Origin: JBBROS01 sp964246015
Lineage (GTDB): Bacteria; Pseudomonadota; Alphaproteobacteria; Acetobacterales; Acetobacteraceae
NCBI GenBank assembly: GCA_964246015.1
Contig: CAXTPG010000001.1
Location: forward strand, 62,001-126,000
DNA: 64,000 nucleotides
Direction of reading: 5' to 3'
Positions 58,087-64,000 of the stretch are shown piece by piece (position 1 is the stretch's first letter; each line of letters begins with the position of its first letter). The notes beneath the pieces were generated by a model that was not told where the DNA came from, made no database searches, and saw only the letters and a list, made by a program, of their open reading frames with translations. The position numbers and the translations under genes were made by a program.

Positions 58087-58443
58087 TTACGCCTGCCGCG
58101 CCCCGTTGACGACCCCATCGGGCGCCCCGGCAACGATCCCCGCACGGCGCAACCGCGCATCGAGCCGCTCCATCGCCTCGGACCAGAAGCGGTGGTCGCA
58201 GCCCTCGCCCTGGCGGCGGCGGTCCGGGGCGCGTCCGCGGCGGCCGTAGGCGCGCAGGATGCGGGCATGCAACAATTCGATTCGGCGGCGCCGATACAGC
58301 TCGTCCAGGCATTTCAGCACGTCCTCGGGGCGGCAGGGTCCCGGGCCCGGGCGGGGCCGGGCCGGGTCGTGCCGCGCCTCGATGCAGGCATAGGTCCAGA
58401 GCCATGCGGCTTCGGCGTTTGGGAAGGGGTTCGGTGTGCGCAT
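58087..58443 (-). CDS. Conserved hypothetical protein (helical, Rhodospirillales-type)
   Basis: A 118-residue protein without signal or membrane segments. NPFPNAEAAWLWTYACIEARHD (residues 4-25) and RPEDVLKCLDELYRRRRIELLHARILRAYGRRGRAPD (about 38-74) followed by WSEAMERLDARLRRAGIV are recognisable as a widespread uncharacterised family in Rhodospirillales. Charged helices suggest nucleic-acid or protein binding; no function is known. It starts at ATG 58443, 17 bases from a palindromic ATTCCTA/GGAA site, so it may be controlled by the divergent S24 repressor. The MFS gene follows after 9 bases. Confidence 0.8.
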   Translation of the reverse strand: MRTPNPFPNAEAAWLWTYACIEARHDPARPRPGPGPCRPEDVLKCLDELYRRRRIELLHARILRAYGRRGRAPDRRRQGEGCDHRFWSEAMERLDARLRRAGIVAGAPDGVVNGARQA

Positions 58444-58459
58444 GCCCGGAAGCAGAACA

Positions 58460-58524
58460 TATTCCTACGATGGGAACAACAGGAATAACGTCGCATTTTT
58501 TAGTTGAACGGGCGTGAATTCCTA
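58460..58524. promoter_or_regulatory. Candidate operator cluster for the S24-type repressor
   Basis: In the 131-base gap between two divergent genes, TATTCCT (58460-58466) and AGGAATA (58481-58487) form an inverted repeat. Inside it ATTCCTACGATGGGAAC (58461-58477) is itself a TTCC-N7-GGAA palindrome. A third ATTCCTA lies at 58518-58524. A very similar GTTCCTATGACGGGATC sits 26-10 bases before the ATG at 59265. Repeats of one half-site at both promoters suggest a common repressor, most likely the gene at 58575. Confidence 0.55.
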
Positions 58525-58574
58525 GTGCACACTGCGCCCGCAATCGAAGAGCAACCCTAGGACTCCGTGGGGCC

Positions 58575-59213
58575 ATGAAGCACGACGACATCTGGCGCGC
58601 GCTCGACACGCTGGCGGCCGAGTACGGCCTCTCCGCCTCCGGCCTCGCCAAGCGCGCGGGCCTCGATGCCACCACGTTCAACCCCAGCAAGCGCCGCATG
58701 CCCGACGGCCGCGCCCGCTGGCCCAGCACCGAAAGCCTCGCCAAGGTGCTGACCGCGACGGGCGCGAGCCTCGAGCAGTTCACCGCGCTCGTCACCGGCG
58801 CCCGCCCCAGCAGCTCCGCCCGCCCGCCCCGGCGAATCCCGCTCCTCGGCCTCGCCCAGGCCGGCGGCGACGGCTACTTCGACGACGCCGGCTTCCCCGT
58901 CGGCGGCGGCTGGGACGAAATGAGCCTGCCCGAGATCGGCGACCCCCACGCCTACGCGCTCGAGATCGCCGGCGACAGCATGGAACCCGTGCTCCGCGAC
59001 GGCGACACCGTCGTCGTCTCCCCCGCCGCCCCCATCCGCCGCGGCGACCGCGTCGTGGCGCGCACGCTGGCCGGTGAGGTCATGGCCAAGCAGCTCGCCC
59101 GCCGCTCCGCCAAGCGAATCGAGCTCAAAAGCCTCAACCCCGCCCACCGCGACCGCAGCTTCGACCTGTCCGAGGTCGCATGGGTGCACCGGATCGTGTG
59201 GTCGAGCCAGTGA
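58575..59213 (+). CDS. LexA/CI-like S24 peptidase-domain transcriptional repressor
   Basis: A 212-residue repressor. The N-terminal helix-turn-helix is LSASGLAKRAGLDATTFNPSKR (about residues 19-40), and a linker follows. The C-terminal S24 domain has AYALEIAGDSMEPVLRDGDTVVVSP (about 127-151), with catalytic Ser in GDSMEP, and RRGDRVVARTLAGEVMAKQLARR with Lys in AKQL. It is a self-cleaving LexA/phage-CI type, here in a non-phage setting. Likely represses itself, the divergent 118-residue gene and the downstream repeat gene through the ATTCCTA sites. ATG at 58575. Confidence 0.9.
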   Translation: MKHDDIWRALDTLAAEYGLSASGLAKRAGLDATTFNPSKRRMPDGRARWPSTESLAKVLTATGASLEQFTALVTGARPSSSARPPRRIPLLGLAQAGGDGYFDDAGFPVGGGWDEMSLPEIGDPHAYALEIAGDSMEPVLRDGDTVVVSPAAPIRRGDRVVARTLAGEVMAKQLARRSAKRIELKSLNPAHRDRSFDLSEVAWVHRIVWSSQ

Positions 59214-59226
59214 CGCCATGCTCGCC

Positions 59227-59264
59227 TTGACACAAGTCAAGGACTATGTTCCTATGACGGGATC
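59227..59264 (+). promoter_or_regulatory. Promoter with overlapping repressor site before the repeat-bearing gene
   Basis: TTGACA at 59227-59232, then 17 bases, then TCCTAT at 59250-59255 make a good -35/-10 pair. The transcript would start only a few bases before the ATG at 59265, so it is almost leaderless. GTTCCTATGACGGGATC (59248-59264) covers the -10 and matches the site upstream of 58575, so an S24 repressor bound here would block the promoter. Confidence 0.6.
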
Positions 59265-59970
59265 ATGAGCGAACAAGCAGCCCCCACCTCCCACCAGCAG
59301 GCCGAAGACGCCGAACTCTACCGCGCCACGCTGCACAGGCTGCTCGGCCTCGCCACCAACGTCGCTCAGGCCCTCCACGACGACATCACCAGGACCCGCC
59401 CCGCCTACGCCCCGCCCCCCACCCCCGAAGAGCTGCAGGCCCTGAGCCTCGCCTTCGACCGCGCCGCCCGCTGCATCCGCAGAACCGTCCTCCTCTGCCG
59501 GACACTCGGCGAACCCCCCAAGACCAACCCCGCCAAGTCCCGGGAGGCCGCCCGAAAGCGCATCCTCAGGGAAGTCGAGGACGCCATCGAGCGTGAAGCC
59601 CCGCCCAAATCCGCTCCCTCCCTGAGGGCCGAGCTGCGCGACCGCCTCGACGCCCCGGAAACCGAGGACGACCTCGGGACCCGGCCCATCGAGGACATCA
59701 TCGCCGAAATCGCCCGCGACCTCGGCGTTCCGATCCCCGACCGCGTCTTCCGGTGGAAGCGCCGAACCCCCGAAGACCTGGCCGCCCTCGGCGCGATCGC
59801 AAAAACCCCCCGCCCCCCGGCCGATACTCCAAGCGCCGGCGTCCCGCCGGCCGACCATCGTAGCGCCGGCGTCCCGCCGGCCGACCATCGTAGCGCCGGC
59901 GTCCCGCCGGCCGATCATCGTAGCGCCGGCGTCCCGCCGGCCGATCATCGTAGCGCCGGCGTCCCGCCGG
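59265..59970 (+). CDS. Hypothetical protein with C-terminal SAGVPPADHR tandem repeats (3' end in assembly gap)
   Basis: The readable part is about 235 residues, broken by N bases. Residues 1-185 are helical and charged: DAELYRATLHRLLGLATNVAQALH near 15-38, LQALSLAFDRAARCIRRTVLLC near 58-79 and TRPIEDIIAEIARDLGVPIPDRVFRWKRR. No known domain is recognised; the helices may be protein or DNA binding. From residue about 190 a 10-residue unit SAGVPPADHR repeats four times and runs into the gap. The downstream frame (60071 on) cannot be joined, because 100 N is a placeholder. It is 51 bases after the S24 repressor and probably under its control. Confidence 0.7.
59832..59970 (+). repeat. 30-bp tandem repeat, interrupted by assembly gap
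   Basis: A 30-base unit (AGCGCCGGCGTCCCGCCGGC, then CGAYCATCGT) occurs at 59832, 59862, 59892 and 59922 and partly at 59952-59970, with only a C/T change at one position. Each unit holds the palindrome CCGGCG-TCC-CGCCGG, a 6-bp hairpin. It keeps frame and encodes SAGVPPADHR. The array continues into the gap, so copy number is unknown. Confidence 0.92.
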
Positions 59971-60070
59971 NNNNNNNNNNNNNNNNNNNNNNNNNNNNNN
60001 NNNNNNNNNNNNNNNNNNNNNNNNNNNNNNNNNNNNNNNNNNNNNNNNNNNNNNNNNNNNNNNNNNNNNN
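59971..60070. other. Assembly gap (100 N)
   Basis: Exactly 100 N follow a tandem hairpin-forming repeat. This is a conventional gap size, so the true length is unknown. The coding frame across the gap cannot be trusted. The sequence beyond (60071 on) is C-rich (CCCCCGAACCCCCGCCC) and may be the end of the same repeat gene or intergenic. Confidence 0.98.
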
Positions 60071-60235
60071 CCCCCGAACCCCCGCCCAAATCCCCCGGTC
60101 AACACCCAGCCGCCCCCTGAACGACCCCCCTCTCCCGTCGGACGAGGGCCGGGGTGAACGCCCCTTCCCATCCGATTCCCCTTCCCCCGCCACCATCCCC
60201 GCGCCAACATGATCCCCCCGCACCGGAGGTGGCCC

Positions 60236-60949
60236 ATGCGCGCGCTCGTCCTGCTGCTACTCGCCCTCGCCCTCCCGGCCCACGCCGCGGAACCCGTCGA
60301 CGTCGCCCTCGTGCTCGTCTCCGACGTGTCCCGCAGCGTCGACGACGCCGAGTTCAAGATGCAGAAGCAGGGCTACGCCGCCGCCTTCAACGACCCGCGC
60401 GTCCTCGCCGCCATCCGCGGCGGCGCCATCGGCGCCATCGCCGTCGCCTATGTCGAGTTCGCGGGCGTGACCGAGGTCCGCACCGTCATGGACTGGCGCG
60501 TCATCCGCGACCCCGGCGGCGTCCGCGCCATGACGGACTTCATCGAGGCGGCGCCGCGCAGCTTCTGGGGCCGCACCAGCATCAGCGCCGGGATCGACCG
60601 CGCGATGCAGGTGCTGGCGGAGGCGCCGGTGGAAACGACGCGCCGGGTCATCGACGTGGCGGGCGACGGCACCAACAACTCGGGCCGCGACGTGACGGCG
60701 GCGCGCGACGATGCGGTGAACGCCGGCGTCGTCATCAACGGTCTGGCCATCATCAACGAGAACCCGGTCAGCTACACCTTCGCCCACGTCCAGCCCCCCG
60801 GCGGCCTCACCGAATGGTATCGCCAGAACGTCATCGGCGGACCCGGCGCATTCGTGGTCGAAGTGCGGGAGTTCCAGGCCTTCGGAGAATCCATGACCCG
60901 CAAGCTGATCAACGAGATCGCCTCCCTTCCCGTCCCGAGCCGAATGTAG
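60236..60949 (+). CDS. DUF1194-family protein, von Willebrand A-like
   Basis: A 237-residue secreted protein. The signal peptide is MRALVLLLLALALPAHAAE (residues 1-18). VALVLVSDVSRSVDDAEFKMQK (about 23-44) carries the MIDAS DxSxS motif of a VWA domain. FWGRTSISAGIDRAMQVLAEAP (about 107-128) and RRVIDVAGDGTNNSGRDVTAARDD (about 133-156) complete the metal site. It matches DUF1194 proteins. The ATG at 60236 follows GGAGGT by 5 bases; an ATG at 60209 is rejected. Function unknown; a periplasmic binding or adhesion role is likely. The next gene starts right after its stop. Confidence 0.92.
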   Translation: MRALVLLLLALALPAHAAEPVDVALVLVSDVSRSVDDAEFKMQKQGYAAAFNDPRVLAAIRGGAIGAIAVAYVEFAGVTEVRTVMDWRVIRDPGGVRAMTDFIEAAPRSFWGRTSISAGIDRAMQVLAEAPVETTRRVIDVAGDGTNNSGRDVTAARDDAVNAGVVINGLAIINENPVSYTFAHVQPPGGLTEWYRQNVIGGPGAFVVEVREFQAFGESMTRKLINEIASLPVPSRM

Positions 60950-61912
60950 ATGGGGCTGCTGGTCGACGGCCGCTGGCAGGACCAGTGGTACGATACCTCG
61001 AAGTCGGGCGGCGCCTTCCAGCGCAGCGAAAGCCGCTTCCGCGGTACGATCGGGCCAAACGGCCCGTTCCCGGCCGAGGCCGGGCGCTACCGCCTCTACG
61101 TCTCGCTCGCCTGCCCCTGGGCGCACCGCACCCTGATCTTCCGCGCGCTGAAGGGCCTGCAGGCGATGATCCCCGTCTCCGTCGTGCACTGGCGCATGCG
61201 CGAACACGGCTGGACGTTCGAACCAGGTCCCGGCGTCGTGCCCGATCCCGACGGCGCGCAGTACCTGCATGAGGTCTACACCCGCGCCGACCCCGCCATC
61301 ACCAGCCGCGTCACCGTCCCCGTGCTCTGGGACACGAAGGCCGGAACGATCGTGAACAACGAAAGCGCCGAGATCATCCGGATGCTCAACACCGCCTTCG
61401 ACGGCCTGGGCGCCGCCCCGGGCGACTTCTACCCCGAACCGCTGCGCCCCGAGATCGACTCGCTCAACGCCCGCATCTACGACACCGTCAACAACGGCGT
61501 CTACAAGGCCGGCTTCGCGACGACGCAGGCCGCCTACGAGGCCGGCGTCTTCCCGCTGTTCGAAACCCTGGACTGGCTCGAATCCCACCTGGCCCGGCGC
61601 CGCTACCTGTGCGGCGACGCCATCACCGAAGCCGATTGGCGCCTCTTCACGACCCTCGTGCGCTTCGACGCCGTCTATGTCGGCCACTTCAAGTGCAACA
61701 TCCGCCGGCTGATCGACTACCCGAACCTATGGGGCTACGCCCGCGACCTCTATGCGCAGCCCGGCGTGAAGCCGACCGTCGATTTCCACCACATCAAGGG
61801 CCACTACCACATGAGCCATCCGACCATTAACCCCTACGCCATCGTGCCCGCCGGCCCCGTCCTCGACTGGGATGCGCCGCCCGTCCGGGCCCGCGGCGTG
61901 GCCTACGCCTGA
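60950..61912 (+). CDS. Glutathionyl-hydroquinone reductase (Xi-class GST, YqjG/PcpF type)
   Basis: A 320-residue Xi-class glutathione transferase. The catalytic Cys is in YVSLACPWAHRTLIFRALKGL (about residues 50-70), with the typical CPWAHR. VTVPVLWDTKAGTIVNNESAEIIRMLN (about 123-149) is the GSH-binding block. DAITEADWRLFTTLVRFDAVYVGHFKCN (about 222-249) is diagnostic of the family, along with PNLWGYARDLY. It reduces glutathionyl-hydroquinones. It directly abuts the DUF1194 stop, and its stop shares a base with the next ATG (TGATG), so the three are coupled. Confidence 0.95.
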   Translation: MGLLVDGRWQDQWYDTSKSGGAFQRSESRFRGTIGPNGPFPAEAGRYRLYVSLACPWAHRTLIFRALKGLQAMIPVSVVHWRMREHGWTFEPGPGVVPDPDGAQYLHEVYTRADPAITSRVTVPVLWDTKAGTIVNNESAEIIRMLNTAFDGLGAAPGDFYPEPLRPEIDSLNARIYDTVNNGVYKAGFATTQAAYEAGVFPLFETLDWLESHLARRRYLCGDAITEADWRLFTTLVRFDAVYVGHFKCNIRRLIDYPNLWGYARDLYAQPGVKPTVDFHHIKGHYHMSHPTINPYAIVPAGPVLDWDAPPVRARGVAYA

Positions 61913-62868
61913 TGCTCGAACGCAACCTCGGACGCTCCGGCCTCCGCGTCTCCGCCATCGGCCTCGGCTGCAACAACTTCGGCGGCCGCATCGACACCGA
62001 AGCCAGCCGCGCCGTCGTCCACGCCGCCCTCGACGCCGGCATCACCCTGTTCGACACCGCCGACGTCTATGGCGAGAAGGGCGGCAGCGAGACCGCGCTC
62101 GGCGAGATCCTCGGCCCCCGCCGCAAGGACATCGTCCTCGCCAGCAAGTTCGCCATGCCCATGGACGACCGCGAACGCCTCAAGGGCGCCAGCCGCCGCT
62201 ACATCGTCGACGCCGTGGAAGCCAGCCTGAAACGCCTGAAGACCGACTGGCTCGACCTCTACCAGCAGCACCGCCCCGACCCGCTGACCCCCATCGAGGA
62301 AACCCTCCGCGCCCTCGACGATCTGCAGCGCGCCGGCAAGATCCGCTACTACGGATGCAGCAACCTTCCCGCATGGCAGGTCGTCGAGGCCGCCTGGGCC
62401 GCCCGCCACATCGGCGTCGAGGGCTTCGTGAGCTGCCAGGACGAGGTGAGCCTGCTGGTCCGCCACCACGAATCCGACCTCATGCCCGCCATGCGCCGAT
62501 ACGGCCTGGGCCTGCTGCCCTACTTCCCGCTCGCCAGCGGCCTCCTGACCGGCAAGTACAAGCGCAACACCCCCATGCCCGTCGATGCGCGCCTGACCAA
62601 GACGCAGCGCCTGGCCGACAAATACCTGACCGAGGGAAACTGGGCGATCGCCGAGAAGCTGGGCGACTTCGCCGAGGCGCGCGGCCATACGCTGCTGGAA
62701 CTCGCCTTCAGCTGGCTGTTGGCCAGGCCCCCCGTCAGCAGCGTCATCGCCGGCGCCACGAAGCCCGAGCAGATCCACGCCAACGTCGCCGCCGGCGGGT
62801 GGATGCTGACCGGCGACGAGCTGGCCGAGATCGACGCCATCACCGGTGGCGCCCATGCGACGCCGTAG
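61912..62868 (+). CDS. Aldo/keto reductase
   Basis: A 318-residue TIM-barrel NADPH oxidoreductase. The tetrad is visible: Asp and Tyr in LFDTADVYGEKGGSETALGE (about residues 44-63), Lys in IVLASKFAMP (about 77) and His in LDLYQQHRPDPLTP (about 114). YFPLASGLLTGKYKRN (about 204-219) and IAGATKPEQIHANVAAGGWML near 280 are cofactor-binding blocks. It is of the AKR general aldehyde/ketone reductase type; substrate unknown. The stop is 14 bases past the ATG of the next binding-protein gene. Confidence 0.95.
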   Translation: MLERNLGRSGLRVSAIGLGCNNFGGRIDTEASRAVVHAALDAGITLFDTADVYGEKGGSETALGEILGPRRKDIVLASKFAMPMDDRERLKGASRRYIVDAVEASLKRLKTDWLDLYQQHRPDPLTPIEETLRALDDLQRAGKIRYYGCSNLPAWQVVEAAWAARHIGVEGFVSCQDEVSLLVRHHESDLMPAMRRYGLGLLPYFPLASGLLTGKYKRNTPMPVDARLTKTQRLADKYLTEGNWAIAEKLGDFAEARGHTLLELAFSWLLARPPVSSVIAGATKPEQIHANVAAGGWMLTGDELAEIDAITGGAHATP

Positions 62869-64000
62869 CCTGCTCGCGGCCGCCGCCGCCACGCTTGCGG
62901 CGCCCCGCATCGCGGCCGCGCAGGGGTCGCGGGTGCTGCGCGTCATCCCGCAGGCGAACCTCACCAGCCTCGATCCGATCTGGACGACGGCCGTCGTCAC
63001 CCGCAACCACGCCTACCTCGTCTACGATCAGCTTGTTGCCGTCGATTCCAACTTCGTCCCGCGTCCCGCGATGGCGGAGGGCTGGACCGAGGACCAAAGC
63101 GGGCTGGAATGGACCTTCACCCTCCGCCCCGGCCTGCTGTTCCATGACAACGAGCCGGTCCGCGCCCGCGACGCCGTCGCCAGCATCCGCCGCTGGATGG
63201 CCCGCGACAGCCTGGGCCAGACGCTCGCGACGCTGACCACCGCGCTGGAGCCGCTGGACGACCGGCGCTTCCGCTTCCGCCTGTCCAAACCCTTCCCGCT
63301 GCTGCCGGCAGCCCTCGGCAAGCCCAGCCCGGTGCCGCTCTTCGTCTTCCCCGAGCGCCTGGCCACGACCGACGCGTTCAAGCAGATCACGGACCCCACC
63401 GGCTCCGGCCCCTACAGGTTCGTGCGCGACGAGTGGAACCCGGGCAGCCGCGCCGTATGGGCGAAGTTCGACGGCTACAAGCCGGCGCCGGGCGCGCCCG
63501 ACGGGATCGCCGGCGGCCGCGTGCCGAACCTCGACCGCATCGAGTGGACCATCATCAGCGACAGCGCGACGGCGGCCGCGGCACTGTCGAGCGGCGAGCA
63601 GGATTATTGGGAATACCCGCTCCACGACCTGATCCCCCTGCTGAAACGCAACCGCGAGGTCGTCGTGGGCCAGCGCCTGTCCCAGGGCACCTATGCCGGG
63701 ATGCGCGTGAACCACCTCCAGACCCCCTTCGACAACCCGGCCATCCGCCGCGCCCTGCTGCTGGGCATCGACCAGCGCGACCACCTGCGCGCCGTCGCCG
63801 GCGACGACACCGCGGCATGGAGCGTGTGCGAAAGCGTGTTCACCTGCGGCACGACATACGGCTCCGAGGCGGGCAACGAGCCGCTGCGGACCCGCGACAT
63901 CGCCCGCGCGAAGCAGGCGCTGACGGCGGCCGGGTATGCCGGGCAGCGCACGGTGATGCTGGCGCCGTCCGACTATCCGCAGATCAACGCGCTGTCGCTC
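62855..64000 (+). CDS. ABC transporter substrate-binding protein, family 5 (3' truncated by window end)
   Basis: The frame is open from ATG 62855 to the window end (382 residues) and overlaps the aldo/keto reductase stop. Residues 1-22 form a twin-arginine-like signal (MRRRSLLAAAAATLAAPRI). LRVIPQANLTSLDPIWTTAV and GLEWTFTLRPGLLFHDNEPVRARDAV (about residues 80-105) are family 5 blocks, as in DppA/OppA. ITDPTGSGPYRFVRDEWNPGSRAVW (about 178-202) follows, and the last residues are the start of the C-terminal lobe. Probably a peptide-, glutathione- or opine-type binding protein; the transporter genes would be further downstream. Confidence 0.92.
   Translation, partial: MRRRSLLAAAAATLAAPRIAAAQGSRVLRVIPQANLTSLDPIWTTAVVTRNHAYLVYDQLVAVDSNFVPRPAMAEGWTEDQSGLEWTFTLRPGLLFHDNEPVRARDAVASIRRWMARDSLGQTLATLTTALEPLDDRRFRFRLSKPFPLLPAALGKPSPVPLFVFPERLATTDAFKQITDPTGSGPYRFVRDEWNPGSRAVWAKFDGYKPAPGAPDGIAGGRVPNLDRIEWTIISDSATAAAALSSGEQDYWEYPLHDLIPLLKRNREVVVGQRLSQGTYAGMRVNHLQTPFDNPAIRRALLLGIDQRDHLRAVAGDDTAAWSVCESVFTCGTTYGSEAGNEPLRTRDIARAKQALTAAGYAGQRTVMLAPSDYPQINALSL

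Noticed and set aside
58575..59213. Prophage remnant
   Set aside because: The repressor resembles phage CI, but no integrase, structural, replication or lysis genes are nearby.
59832..59970. CRISPR-like array
   Set aside because: The repeats are head-to-tail with no spacers, in coding frame, and no cas genes exist nearby; it is a tandem repeat.

Overview
The window is a single high-GC chromosomal segment, probably from an alphaproteobacterium close to the Acetobacteraceae or Rhodospirillales (Roseomonas-like). This is an inference from the strong G/C third-position bias, the Aap-type amino-acid transporter, the TRAP and multiple periplasmic-binding-protein systems, the NdvA-type exporter and the zinc-less ribosomal protein L31. 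Genes are tightly packed and often overlap as ATGA, GTGA or TGATG. One stretch of 100 N (59971-60070) marks an assembly gap inside a tandem repeat. No rRNA, phage, insertion sequence or CRISPR array was seen.

Layout. 1-4 kb: the end of a LysR regulator, then an amino-acid ABC transporter (aapJQM, without the ATPase). 4-9 kb: a possible aromatic or acid-metabolism operon (carboxymuconolactone-decarboxylase-like protein, beta-hydroxyacid dehydrogenase, BenE transporter, FdhF/YdeP-type molybdoenzyme), then tRNA-Leu(CAA). 9-12.3 kb: a chemoreceptor and a TRAP binding protein.

12.4-24 kb is the most interesting part: an aryl-polyene type II fatty-acid/polyketide cluster. Read on the minus strand from 23297 it encodes ACP, acyl/aryl-AMP ligase, FabZ-like dehydratase, lysophospholipid-type acyltransferase, LolA-like carrier, MMPL/RND exporter, ketosynthase, ketosynthase-like chain-length factor, second dehydratase, ketoreductase, a flavin-dependent halogenase-like protein and a DsbA/FrnE-like protein. 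A COG4648-type membrane protein diverges from the ACP. Together they could load an aryl starter, extend and dehydrate it repeatedly, transfer the polyene to a lipid and export it to the outer membrane, with possible halogenation as in xanthomonadins.

24-36 kb is housekeeping and envelope genes: rpmE, a Spy/CpxP-like protein with a Tyr/Pro-rich secreted partner, an old-yellow enzyme, pyridoxal kinase, an NdvA-type exporter, a CBS protein, the map-thioesterase-radC operon, a glyoxalase-II-like hydrolase, and an enolase-superfamily protein beside a peptide-type binding protein. 36-50 kb holds a phospholipid N-methyltransferase-like gene, a metallophosphoesterase fused in an operon with a Ugp/Mal-type ABC transporter, a broken vapB antitoxin, a large Hint-domain repeat protein, and a second Ugp/Mal-type transporter with two tandem binding proteins. 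50-64 kb holds an Na/Pi cotransporter, a ThDP enzyme, pyrD with a HAD phosphatase, an acyltransferase-3 membrane protein, an MFS transporter, an S24-type repressor with candidate operators and a repeat-bearing target gene, a DUF1194 protein, a glutathionyl-hydroquinone reductase, an aldo/keto reductase and the start of another peptide-binding protein that runs off the window.
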